Assembly: GCA_030622805.1 (NCBI GenBank)
Contig: JAUXFR010000005.1
Span: 1-13,945, forward strand
Reading direction: 5' to 3'
DNA from: Anaerolineae bacterium
GTDB taxonomy: Bacteria; Chloroflexota; Anaerolineae; Anaerolineales; UBA4823
DNA length: 13,945 nt
Under the pieces are notes generated by a model that did not search any database, was not told the origin of the DNA, and worked only from the letters and a program-made list of their open reading frames with translations. Each line of letters starts with the position of its first letter. The stretch's first letter is position 1. Position numbers and translations under genes: made by a program. Of the stretch, positions 7,197-13,945 are shown in pieces.

Positions 7197-8153
7197 TTAC
7201 CTGGATACCTCACTCTCTCCGTCCCCCTCCGAGTAATGTTCCGGATCAGCCAGATCTGGTGCCTTCGGCTTGATAAAAATAGCCATAGGCAATGCTACCG
7301 GGAAAAGACCGACTCCGAAAAAGTACCAGTCGAGAAACCGTTTCCCTTTACGCGCGGCAATGAACGCCGGCAGCAGCCCTAAAATAACCAGCACCACCAC
7401 ACCTATAAGCAGGTACTTTCCAATCTTAACTTCCTCAAATACCCCGAAGAAGCTCCCAAAACCAGCCAGCGTTTCAAAACGACCGAAGAAGAGCATCACC
7501 CCTATAATGATCAACAAAATACCCATACCGATTTCCACGTAGCGCATTACTTTTCCATAGCGCTGTATGGCTGAGGTGATCAATCCTATTTCAATTGAAG
7601 CAATCAGGAACGGGATCGCCAGACCCGCCGAATAAGCGGTCAGCAGTACAACACCCTGCGAGATCGAACCACCACTCAAAGTCAGAGTTAATATGGCACC
7701 CAGGATCGGACCGATACATGGTGACCAACCCGCGGAGAAGAACACGCCCATCATAAACGAGGCCAGATATCCCCGATTACGGTCAGGCGTTGATTGAGAT
7801 CGAAGGTCATACTCCAGGAACGGGATGCGGATGATGCCCGTCATGTGCAGACCAAAGATCACAATAACAACCCCTCCGATGCGTGTGAGCCAAGTCCTCA
7901 GTTCGTAAAGATACCCACCCAGTGCAGAGGTGGCAACACCCAAGGAGATGAACACCAGGCTGAAGCCCAGTACAAATGCCAGCCCATGGCTGAAAGTCAC
8001 CCAGGTTTTAGCCCTTCCAGTCGCACCGGAGGCTGCAGATCGACCACCGAGATAGCCAATATAAGCGGGTACAAGCGCAAATACACACGGCGATAAGAAC
8101 GAAGCGATCCCAGCGATAAACGCAAGCCAGACAGACACATTTGTAAAATCCAT
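7197..8153 (-). CDS. CcdA-family transmembrane thiol-electron carrier
   Basis: A 318-residue polytopic membrane protein of the CcdA/DsbD-beta family. It moves electrons from cytoplasmic thioredoxin to thiol proteins outside the membrane. The two functional cysteines lie in equivalent motifs, FLSPCVFALVPAY (Cys23) in helix 1 and GWSPCIGP (Cys146) in helix 4. Six core helices end near residue 225. The protein then has two extra hydrophobic segments (about 247-267 and 275-294) and an acidic tail, making it longer than the usual CcdA of about 230-240 residues. It starts at an ATG with GGAG 12 bases upstream, a long spacing. The gene sits between a transpeptidase gene and the TlpA-like gene, consistent with supplying reductant to the latter. 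Confidence 0.92.
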   Translation of the reverse strand: MDFTNVSVWLAFIAGIASFLSPCVFALVPAYIGYLGGRSAASGATGRAKTWVTFSHGLAFVLGFSLVFISLGVATSALGGYLYELRTWLTRIGGVVIVIFGLHMTGIIRIPFLEYDLRSQSTPDRNRGYLASFMMGVFFSAGWSPCIGPILGAILTLTLSGGSISQGVVLLTAYSAGLAIPFLIASIEIGLITSAIQRYGKVMRYVEIGMGILLIIIGVMLFFGRFETLAGFGSFFGVFEEVKIGKYLLIGVVVLVILGLLPAFIAARKGKRFLDWYFFGVGLFPVALPMAIFIKPKAPDLADPEHYSEGDGESEVSR

Positions 8154-8204
8154 CTAAAATTTTTTCTCCAGATGAAATCGAAAAACTGCAGGAAAATCAA
8201 TCAC

Positions 8205-9284
8205 TTAAAGTGAATTTTCAACTACTTCCACCTTCGTGCTGCCCTGCCCAGAGATCGTGACGTCTCCCGGATCATAGGGCACAATCGGAAGCGTCCAGCG
8301 GAAGACCCACTTGGCATCGTCCGGTTGGGCATTTACGCAGCCGTGTGAGCGAGGGATACCGTAGCTATTGTGCCAGAATGTAGAGTGTATCGCAACACCG
8401 TTGCCCGAGAAAAGTGTTGTCCAACCGATCCCCGGCAGATCATAGCCACCGCCTGTTGTGCCCCCCGTCATATGGACGGAAACCAGTTTGCGCCAGATGG
8501 TATGCATCCCGGGTGGTGTGGACCATTCGTCTACTCGGTTTCCTTCCGCATCGTACTTATCACCCGTGGATACGCGACAGAAATACACCTCTGTGTTCTC
8601 CTCGAAGCAGGAAAGCGTCTGGTGGGTCAGATCAATTTGTACAAGTTTGTTCTCAACATCCGGACTTATCGGGATCAACTCGTCTCTCAATACCGGTCGA
8701 AATGCCTCTGCAGGCGCCCAAAAGCGGTCTCCAAAGGTGCCATATTTCTCGGCAACTCGATACCACACATGCTCATCATCGTCGATTTTCAATTCATCTA
8801 CACACATAATCTGGCTGTAATACAGGCGCGGCGTTTTGGTATGCTTCATCCAGGGGGACCGCGGTGGTGGGTTTTCCATAATCAGGTCGACGTAGGGTAC
8901 GGTTACTTCCACCCATATCCAGTCAGGATTGTCAATTCGGGAAAGAGGCTTATTTAACTCGTTGCGTACGGGCTGCAAATTTGGAGCGTAGACATACCCA
9001 CCCGGTGTTTCCACAAATCGCTGGTTGTACCATAATGGGCGTCTCCCAACCACTTCCCGCAACCATGGAACCACTTCATCATCATACAACACACCAACTG
9101 TCTCGCTCTCGATATCCGGTTTGGCTTTCACATCAATCCTACCGCCGATCACACGCCCCAATCGTTCAAATACAGGAAATTCCGGCAGGCTGAAAATACG
9201 TCTCCACGGCTGCAAGGAAAGACCACCCAGCACCAGTGCGCTCATCTTTAGAAAGTCTCGTCGTGATACAAGCCTGTTATTCAT
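8205..9284 (-). CDS. Tat-exported L,D-transpeptidase (YkuD), copy 2
   Basis: A 359-residue exported L,D-transpeptidase. The N terminus carries a textbook twin-arginine signal, SRRDFLKMSALVLGGLSL (residues 7-24). An SH3-like region follows (about 42-105, RVIGGRIDVKAKPDIES...VVPW). The C-terminal YkuD catalytic domain (about 213-340) has His300 in AIHSTFWHN and SHGCVN with catalytic Cys316. L,D-transpeptidases make 3-3 peptidoglycan cross-links or attach proteins to the wall; the exact reaction is not shown by sequence. Two further cysteines, Cys226 and Cys236, are shared with the paralogue encoded upstream. The frame could begin at a TTG (9299), but the ATG at 9284 leaves a compact Tat signal. 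Its Shine-Dalgarno sequence is weak. It lies 51 bases before ccdA. Confidence 0.91.
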   Translation of the reverse strand: MNNRLVSRRDFLKMSALVLGGLSLQPWRRIFSLPEFPVFERLGRVIGGRIDVKAKPDIESETVGVLYDDEVVPWLREVVGRRPLWYNQRFVETPGGYVYAPNLQPVRNELNKPLSRIDNPDWIWVEVTVPYVDLIMENPPPRSPWMKHTKTPRLYYSQIMCVDELKIDDDEHVWYRVAEKYGTFGDRFWAPAEAFRPVLRDELIPISPDVENKLVQIDLTHQTLSCFEENTEVYFCRVSTGDKYDAEGNRVDEWSTPPGMHTIWRKLVSVHMTGGTTGGGYDLPGIGWTTLFSGNGVAIHSTFWHNSYGIPRSHGCVNAQPDDAKWVFRWTLPIVPYDPGDVTISGQGSTKVEVVENSL

Positions 9285-9356
9285 CGATAAGTAATCCAAC
9301 TAATCCAGGTTTTGATTCTTGCACGCGTAGACAGAGGTACATCTTTTCTGACCCTA

Positions 9357-9393
9357 CTTAGCAATTCGTAATTTGCATTTCTTAATTGCTAAG
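9357..9393 (-). other. 10-bp inverted repeat at the end of transpeptidase copy 1
   Basis: CTTAGCAATT at 9357-9366 and AATTGCTAAG at 9384-9393 are perfect inverted repeats separated by 17 bases. The right arm covers the TAG stop codon of transpeptidase copy 1 (9389-9391). On the minus strand the hairpin would form in the mRNA between the two paralogous genes. No T-run follows, so it is more likely a processing or stability element, or a weak attenuator, than a standard terminator. The structure is seen directly; the role is inferred. Confidence 0.5.
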
Positions 9394-10513
9394 ATGAGAT
9401 TACAGTTACAGGCGTACTGGCTTCACCGCTGACAGTCACGTCAACTTTCCCTGGATCGACCGGGACTGCAGGGCGTGTCCATCGGAATATCCACCTGGCG
9501 TCGTCTGGGGATACGTTCACACAGCCATGAGACATAGTGTCACCATAGTTGTTATGCCAGAAGGTAGAATGAATAGCCACACCACCTGTAGCGAAAATGG
9601 ATGAAAAACCGATCCCGGGCAGATCATAACCCGCACCAGTAGTGCCACCGCTCATCTGTAGGGAGATATATTTACGCGTAATTGTGTGCTGCCCCAGCGG
9701 TGTCTCCCAGTTGTCCACCCGGTTGCCCTGATAATCGTACAGCGCTCCGGTTGATACGCGGCAAAAATAAACTTCACTCCCTCCCTCGTAGCAGGAGAGC
9801 GTCTGATGATTGATGTCAATCTCAATCCATTTATCCTCCACATCAGGTGATATGGGGCTTAATTCTTCGGATTCCATTGGACGGAAAGCACTGGCAGCCG
9901 CCCAGATCATGTCATAGCCGCCGTAGTAATTCGGGTTGACACGATAATAAACCTGCCCCTGATCATCTGTGCGCAACCGGTCCACCCAGAAGATCTGTTT
10001 GAAATAAAAACGGATTGGTAATCCTTCATCAATCCTGGCTTCGACCCACGAGTTAGAAGATGGTTCACGGTCCATGATCGTTTCTACGTAAGGAACGGTC
10101 ACTTCCGCCCACATACCCGGTCCGATACTGGTCTCTGTCAGTGTCTTTACTGGCAGATTCGGAAGATACCGTACCGGCTGAAGCAAGGGGCTGTAAATAT
10201 AGCCATCCGGAGTCTCCACCCAGCGCTGGTTGCTGAATACATAAGCCGGTCTATCTCCGATCACTTCCCGTATCCACGGGACAACCGAATCTTCATAAAG
10301 CACACCCACCGTCTGACTGTCCAGATTAGGACGGGCTTTGACTTCCAGCATACCTTTACAAACACGTCCCAAACGATCGCTCTGGGGGAATTCCGGCAGC
10401 CCATTTGCGAAGTGATCGAAGTTTAGATCATTCCACGGGCGCAAGGCAAGACTACCCAGACTTACCGCAGAAAGTTTTAGAAAATCACGTCTGGTTATCA
10501 ATTTTCGAGACAT
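9389..10513 (-). CDS. Tat-exported L,D-transpeptidase (YkuD), copy 1
   Basis: A 374-residue paralogue of the next gene, with the same architecture. It has a twin-arginine signal TRRDFLKLSAVSLGSLAL (residues 7-24), an SH3-like region (about 48-115, with KARPNLDSQTVGVLYEDSVVPW-type strands), and a YkuD domain (about 228-355) containing His315 and MSHGCVN with catalytic Cys331. The LSCYEGGSEVYFCRVSTG stretch (239-256) places Cys241 and Cys251 at the same sites as in copy 2. The two genes are clearly a tandem duplication that has since diverged. The ATG has only a weak Shine-Dalgarno sequence. Candidate promoters lie at 10571-10598 and 10683-10711, so this gene probably starts the transcript running into ccdA. 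It would act on peptidoglycan or wall-linked peptides outside the membrane. Confidence 0.91.
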   Translation of the reverse strand: MSRKLITRRDFLKLSAVSLGSLALRPWNDLNFDHFANGLPEFPQSDRLGRVCKGMLEVKARPNLDSQTVGVLYEDSVVPWIREVIGDRPAYVFSNQRWVETPDGYIYSPLLQPVRYLPNLPVKTLTETSIGPGMWAEVTVPYVETIMDREPSSNSWVEARIDEGLPIRFYFKQIFWVDRLRTDDQGQVYYRVNPNYYGGYDMIWAAASAFRPMESEELSPISPDVEDKWIEIDINHQTLSCYEGGSEVYFCRVSTGALYDYQGNRVDNWETPLGQHTITRKYISLQMSGGTTGAGYDLPGIGFSSIFATGGVAIHSTFWHNNYGDTMSHGCVNVSPDDARWIFRWTRPAVPVDPGKVDVTVSGEASTPVTVISS

Positions 10514-10570
10514 TTACGTAATCGACTACTCGTTAAGAACATTTCTTACGATTCGTTGTGGAGAGCGATT

Positions 10571-10598
10571 TTTATCCTGATCGATACAATATTTTCAA
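10571..10598 (-). promoter_or_regulatory. Candidate promoter for the transpeptidase/redox genes
   Basis: On the minus strand TTGAAA (10593-10598, five of six consensus) and GATAAA (10571-10576, four of six) are 16 bases apart. The site lies about 60 bases before the start of transpeptidase copy 1. A small hairpin TAAGAA-cat-TTCTTA (10534-10548) would fall in the leader. Support is moderate, given the AT-rich setting. Confidence 0.4.
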
Positions 10599-10682
10599 CA
10601 CTTCATTAGGGAAACAACTTCCATCCAGGCTCGCAATTAACGAAAACCGGTTATTTCAGTTATTGATCCATACAATTCGTTA

Positions 10683-10711
10683 AGGATAATCAAAAAGATA
10701 TTGCGGGTCAA
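10683..10711 (-). promoter_or_regulatory. Second candidate promoter in the copA-transpeptidase spacer
   Basis: On the minus strand TTGACC (10706-10711, five of six) and TATCCT (10683-10688, four of six) are 17 bases apart, further upstream of transpeptidase copy 1. It may act with or instead of the site at 10571-10598. The whole 245-base spacer (10514-10758) shows no gene, and no convincing intrinsic terminator after copA was found, so read-through from the copper operon is possible. Confidence 0.3.
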
Positions 10712-10758
10712 TGCTGCCGCGGTGGAACAGCGATTAAAGTTTGGTGAGAAGGAAAGGG

Positions 10759-13212
10759 TTATTCCTTATAGCGCTTCAGCCGTAAACTGTTGCTTACCAC
10801 AAAGATGCTGCTGAAAGCCATCGCACCTGCCGCAAGTACAGGACTCAAAAATCCAAATGCAGCCGCAGGGATCAGAATCACATTATAGAAAAAAGCCCAG
10901 AACAGATTCTGCTTGATCGTACGCAGAGTCTGCCGCGAGAGATCGATTGCACGAACAATCCCTTTCAGATCACCGCTGATCAGAACTATCGGTGCGGTAG
11001 CCATAGCGACATCGGTTCCGGTTCCGATTGCAATCCCCACATCCGCCTGAGCCAGCGCCGGTGCATCATTGATCCCATCACCAACCATTGCCACAACCTC
11101 ACCCGCTTCCTGCAATGCCTTCACCTGAGCTGCTTTATCGCCCGGCAGCACTTCAGCGTAAACCGAATCTACTCCAACCTGATTGGCGATGCTCTCCGCA
11201 GTTACTGCATTATCACCCGTTATCATCGCCACTTTCAGGTCCATTTTGTGCAGGGCAGAAATTGCTTCAGCAGATCCATCCTTAACTACATCAGAAACGG
11301 CGATCACACCCTGGGTTTCACCATCAATAGCAACCATCATAACCGTCTTAGCCTGGTTCTGAAAGCGTTCTGCGACAACCTGCAGACCATTCAGATTTAT
11401 ATTGTTTACCATCATCATCGAAGTGTTTCCAACCAATACTTGGATCCCTTCGACCTCCGCTTCCACTCCCTGCCCAGCAATTGCCCGGAATCCATGTGGA
11501 TCGCTGAGCGCCAGACCACGTTCTCCAGCTTCAGCCAGGATTGCCTCTCCAAGGGGATGTTCACTGCCTTTCTCAACCGAAGCGGCCATCCGTAGGAGTT
11601 CTAATTCCCGTCTAGAGCCACCAGCACCATCAGATTTCTCCAACCAGCTATCATTTACAACAATATCCGTCACGGTTGGCTGACCGCGCGTAATTGTCCC
11701 GGTTTTATCGAGCGTCACTATTGTGACTTTCCCGGCTTGTTCGAGCGCCTCACCTGACTTAATCAGGATGCCCATCTCTGCTCCTTTACCCGTTCCAACC
11801 ATCACCGCAGTCGGAGTCGCCAACCCCATCGCACATGGGCAGGCGATCACCAGTACTGCCACAGATGTGATCAAAGCGCGCGTAAAAGCGTTAATATCAG
11901 AATCGGGGGGCATTGGAACCAAGAAATACCATACCAGGAAGGTGACCAGCGCGATCAAGATCACCGCTGGAACAAAAAAAGATGAAACCTGATCCGCGAG
12001 CTTCTGGATCGGCGCTTTGCTTCCCTGAGCCTCCTCAACCAGACGAATAATTTGAGCCAGCGCGGTATCTTTCCCAACTTTCGTCGCTTCAAACTTCAAA
12101 AACCCCGCCCTGTTCAGTGTCGCACCGATCACACTTTCACCAGGGCTCTTCTCAACTGGCATCGATTCCCCTGTCAGCATTGATTCATCAACAGATGAGT
12201 GTCCTTCGATCACCACACCGTCCACGGGTATCTTTTCACCTGGACGCACGTAGACGATATCGCCAACGGTCACATCTTCGATTGAAACCTGGATTTCTTC
12301 ACCGTCCCGCAGCACTACGGCGGTCTTCGCCCTGAGCCCCATCAGCTTTTTAATCGCCTCGCTGGTGCGCCCTTTGGCACGCGCTTCCAGATACTTCCCC
12401 AGTTTTATCAATGTAATGATCATCGCCGCAGTCTCGAAATACACATGCCCACCAATCAAACCAAAGACAACAGCCAACGAGTAAAAATAGGCCGCCGATG
12501 AACCCATTACAATTAATACATCCATGTTCGCTGTGGCATTACGCAGAGACTTATAAGCGCCCACGTAATACTGCCTGCCGACATAGAACTGCACCGGTGT
12601 AGCCAGTGCCAGCATGAACCAATCCGCCCAGGCAGCGTAAGCGATGCTATCCGGCAGCAAGCCGAAGTCGCGCGCCATTGAGAACAAAAACAGCGGTATT
12701 GTGAAGATCAAACCGATGATCAGGTCACGTCTCTGCAAGTTGATTTCAGCTTCACGAGCCTTTAACTCAACATCCTCCGCTTTATCTCCCGTAACTAGAG
12801 CCTCGAAACCAGCAGAGATAACTGCCTTGCGCAGTTCTGTCTGACTCACCACCGTTGGCACATAACGTACACGAGCCCGTTCGGTCGCGTAACTTACCTG
12901 CACATCCAGCACACCTTCCATATCCGATAGCATTCGCTCGAGGCGGCGAGCATCATTATCATCGCTCATACGTTGGATGAACAATTCTGCATTACCTGAC
13001 GCGACATCGTATCCAGCTCGCTGAATTCGACCGATAATGCCATCCAAATCTGTTTTCGAAGGATCAAATTCTACTATGGCGCGTTCGGAGGATAGGTTGA
13101 CTACCGCATTGCTGACTCCGTCAACCTTCTTCAGGTTTCGCTCCACAGCAGCGACGCAGTTTGCGCAGGTCATACCGGTAATCGGTAAGATCCTCTGTCT
13201 ATTCTCAGCCAT
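10759..13212 (-). CDS. copA: Cu(I)-exporting P1B-type ATPase
   Basis: An 817-residue copper efflux ATPase of the inner membrane. The first heavy-metal domain has GMTCANC (Cys16, Cys19). A second HMA-like domain (about 76-140) keeps the fold pattern but has no CxxC. The membrane and catalytic motifs are complete: TGES (347-350), CPC in helix 6 (458-460), DKTGT with the phosphorylated Asp502, the HP motif in SEHPLG (552-553), TGDN (665-668), GDGIND (711-716), and the FFYN and MAFSS residues of the last helices (Met798, Ser801-802). These last residues with CPC mark Cu(I) specificity in subgroup P1B-1. The ATG follows GGGAG by 6 bases and lies 29 bases after copZ. Regulation is expected through the upstream CsoR. 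Confidence 0.96.
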   Translation of the reverse strand: MAENRQRILPITGMTCANCVAAVERNLKKVDGVSNAVVNLSSERAIVEFDPSKTDLDGIIGRIQRAGYDVASGNAELFIQRMSDDNDARRLERMLSDMEGVLDVQVSYATERARVRYVPTVVSQTELRKAVISAGFEALVTGDKAEDVELKAREAEINLQRRDLIIGLIFTIPLFLFSMARDFGLLPDSIAYAAWADWFMLALATPVQFYVGRQYYVGAYKSLRNATANMDVLIVMGSSAAYFYSLAVVFGLIGGHVYFETAAMIITLIKLGKYLEARAKGRTSEAIKKLMGLRAKTAVVLRDGEEIQVSIEDVTVGDIVYVRPGEKIPVDGVVIEGHSSVDESMLTGESMPVEKSPGESVIGATLNRAGFLKFEATKVGKDTALAQIIRLVEEAQGSKAPIQKLADQVSSFFVPAVILIALVTFLVWYFLVPMPPDSDINAFTRALITSVAVLVIACPCAMGLATPTAVMVGTGKGAEMGILIKSGEALEQAGKVTIVTLDKTGTITRGQPTVTDIVVNDSWLEKSDGAGGSRRELELLRMAASVEKGSEHPLGEAILAEAGERGLALSDPHGFRAIAGQGVEAEVEGIQVLVGNTSMMMVNNINLNGLQVVAERFQNQAKTVMMVAIDGETQGVIAVSDVVKDGSAEAISALHKMDLKVAMITGDNAVTAESIANQVGVDSVYAEVLPGDKAAQVKALQEAGEVVAMVGDGINDAPALAQADVGIAIGTGTDVAMATAPIVLISGDLKGIVRAIDLSRQTLRTIKQNLFWAFFYNVILIPAAAFGFLSPVLAAGAMAFSSIFVVSNSLRLKRYKE

Positions 13213-13241
13213 TATGGACTCCCGCAGTTAAGGTTTCTGAC

Positions 13242-13448
13242 CTATTCAACGATAGGATAATTTATCTCTACCAGAAGCGCCTTAATCTCCGATTCTGTTA
13301 CCGGCTCGCTGAAGGTGATCGTTGCTGTCCTTGCACCCTGATCTGCCTGAACCGTATGGACACCCTCAAGCTCTCCGACTTCCATTTCGATTGTATGGAC
13401 GCAGTGCCCGCAGGATATATTAGGGATGGAATATGTTACTGTAGTCAT
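13242..13448 (-). CDS. copZ: CopZ-like copper chaperone (HMA domain)
   Basis: A 68-residue single-domain heavy-metal-associated protein with the ferredoxin-like beta-alpha-beta pattern and the metal site ISCGHC (Cys13, Cys16). It is soluble and cytoplasmic and would bind Cu(I) and deliver it to CopA, encoded next. The start is well supported by a full GGAGG six bases upstream of the ATG. The usual MxCxxC methionine is replaced by Ile11 two positions before Cys13, a minor variation seen in other CopZ proteins. The gene lies 153 bases after csoR and 29 bases before copA. Confidence 0.93.
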   Translation of the reverse strand: MTTVTYSIPNISCGHCVHTIEMEVGELEGVHTVQADQGARTATITFSEPVTESEIKALLVEINYPIVE

Positions 13449-13577
13449 TATTTACCTCCAATGAAGTTGATATTACCTAATTCGGGTTTGTCTATTTTCA
13501 TCTGTACATTACTTTCGAGTCCGTAAACAATGTAGAAATTAATAGGAACAGCAGCGAAGCTCTGCAACAATCCCTAA

Positions 13578-13595
13578 TCTATTGAAATCAATAGA
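13578..13595. promoter_or_regulatory. 8-bp dyad between csoR and copZ
   Basis: TCTATTGA and TCAATAGA form a perfect inverted repeat with only two bases between the arms, just after the csoR stop. As RNA it would be a weak AT-rich stem with no following T-run. As DNA the symmetry could suit a dimeric regulator. It lies in the 153-base csoR-copZ spacer, in which no clear promoter or second GC-rich CsoR site was found. Confidence 0.25.
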
Positions 13596-13601
13596 GAATT
13601 A

Positions 13602-13871
13602 TTACACCTTCGCGGCTGTCTCGAACACCTCCTTAATCTCTTGTAATACCCTCTCCCTCTCATCCGGGTCTTCCCCTCTAACAGCAGTCGTTAGACAAGA
13701 ATTGAGATGTTCTTCCAGGATCATCGTACTGACCTTATTCAAGGCAGCCTGTACCGCCTGGATCTGACGGATCACGTCGATGCAATATGCATCATCCTCA
13801 ACCATTCGCTCAATCCCGCGGATATGACCCTCGACGGTCTTCAAACGCTTTAATGCATTTTCATGTTTCAT
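13602..13871 (-). CDS. csoR: CsoR-family copper-sensing repressor
   Basis: An 89-residue all-helical repressor of the CsoR/RcnR/FrmR family. The N-terminal motif RLKTVEGHIRGIERMVEDDAY is characteristic in its parts (RLKTVEGHIRGI, residues 9-20). The copper-binding triad is intact: Cys30, His55 and Cys59. The spacing of 25 and 4 residues equals that of the Cys-His-Cys site in characterised CsoR proteins, which separates it from FrmR and RcnR types. Cu(I) binding should release DNA and open transcription of csoR-copZ-copA. A matching operator palindrome lies 15-40 bases upstream of the ATG. The Shine-Dalgarno sequence is weak. Autoregulation is inferred from operator position. Confidence 0.95.
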   Translation of the reverse strand: MKHENALKRLKTVEGHIRGIERMVEDDAYCIDVIRQIQAVQAALNKVSTMILEEHLNSCLTTAVRGEDPDERERVLQEIKEVFETAAKV

Positions 13872-13885
13872 GATTTGTATTCTTC

Positions 13886-13912
13886 ACCCCCCCCCCCATG
13901 GGGGGTGGGATA
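13886..13912 (-). promoter_or_regulatory. CsoR operator (poly-C/poly-G palindrome)
   Basis: The core is a 14-base perfect palindrome, CCCCCC-AT-GGGGGG (13892-13905), followed on the plus strand by TGGGATA. The C run continues outward to eleven bases (13887-13897), so the left half lacks the A that would mirror T13906. Known CsoR sites, such as that of Mycobacterium tuberculosis, are GC tracts of the same design, with a CCCACCCC...GGGGTGGG(AT) pattern. The position just upstream of csoR supports autoregulation. Confidence 0.8.
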
Positions 13913-13917
13913 GTTAT

Positions 13918-13945
13918 ATATTACCAATAACCACCTGAATTGTCA
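13918..13945 (-). promoter_or_regulatory. Possible csoR promoter at the window edge
   Basis: On the minus strand the last five bases read TGACA (13941-13945), the end of a possible TTGACA -35 whose first base lies outside the window. TAATAT (13918-13923, four of six for a -10 element) follows after 17 bases. Transcription would then begin within or next to the poly-C/G palindrome, so CsoR binding would block it. The truncation limits confidence. Confidence 0.35.

Noticed and set aside
8370..8957. 195-residue plus-strand open frame opposite transpeptidase copy 2
   Set aside because: It lies wholly antisense to a well-supported YkuD gene and shows no recognisable domain or membrane pattern; it is a shadow frame.
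10690..10758. Intrinsic terminator after copA
   Set aside because: A short GCTG/CAGC pair and a CCGCGG palindrome are present, but there is no strong stem directly followed by a T-run.
13886..13912. Poly-C/G palindrome as an intrinsic terminator of an upstream gene
   Set aside because: The arms are GC-rich but have a 0-2 base loop and no T-run; position and pattern fit a CsoR operator far better.

Overview
The window looks like a stretch of ordinary chromosome from a free-living bacterium with roughly balanced base composition. The best guess is Chloroflexota (Anaerolineae-like). This rests on the combination of a glutaredoxin-DUF2085 membrane fusion, twin-arginine-exported YkuD transpeptidases, a CcdA/TlpA pair, a coiled-coil zinc-ribbon protein and a CsoR-type copper operon. 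It is an inference from gene content only; no rRNA or other marker gene is present. No mobile element, CRISPR array, tRNA or rRNA was seen.

Layout, left to right. Bases 3-836 (+) hold the 3' part of a class V PLP aminotransferase of the isopenicillin-N-epimerase-like group. It converges on a two-gene minus-strand unit at 933-3220, a MoxR AAA+ ATPase followed by a DUF58 protein. A 400-base AT-rich spacer (3221-3635) carries a likely moxR promoter, a nested dyad, a small tandem 9-mer repeat, and a very good sigma70 promoter for the next plus-strand gene, a coiled-coil zinc-ribbon protein (3636-4337). From 4462 to 13871 all genes are on the minus strand. In transcription order they are csoR, copZ, copA (copper sensing and efflux); two tandem Tat-exported L,D-transpeptidases; ccdA, a TlpA/ResA-like thioredoxin and a glutaredoxin-DUF2085 membrane fusion (thiol redox); then pgeF and yggT (cell-envelope housekeeping).

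How the genes may work together. CsoR has the complete Cys-His-Cys copper site, and a poly-C/poly-G palindrome closely resembling known CsoR operators lies just upstream of its start. CopZ would hand Cu(I) to CopA. CcdA would carry reducing power across the membrane to the TlpA-like protein, whose gene overlaps that of the glutaredoxin-DUF2085 fusion by 4 bases. The two L,D-transpeptidases each have a catalytic Cys (SHGCVN) plus two further conserved Cys. From work on E. coli, L,D-transpeptidases are substrates of the DsbG/DsbD reducing pathway and are inhibited by copper. The neighbourhood therefore suggests, but does not prove, an envelope module that protects cell-wall cross-linking cysteines from copper and oxidation. 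This is the most interesting hypothesis in the window.

Several annotated starts differ from the longest open frame. The moxR, zinc-ribbon, pgeF and second transpeptidase genes are each better explained by an internal ATG, with a Shine-Dalgarno sequence (strong for moxR and the zinc-ribbon gene) or a promoter in support.
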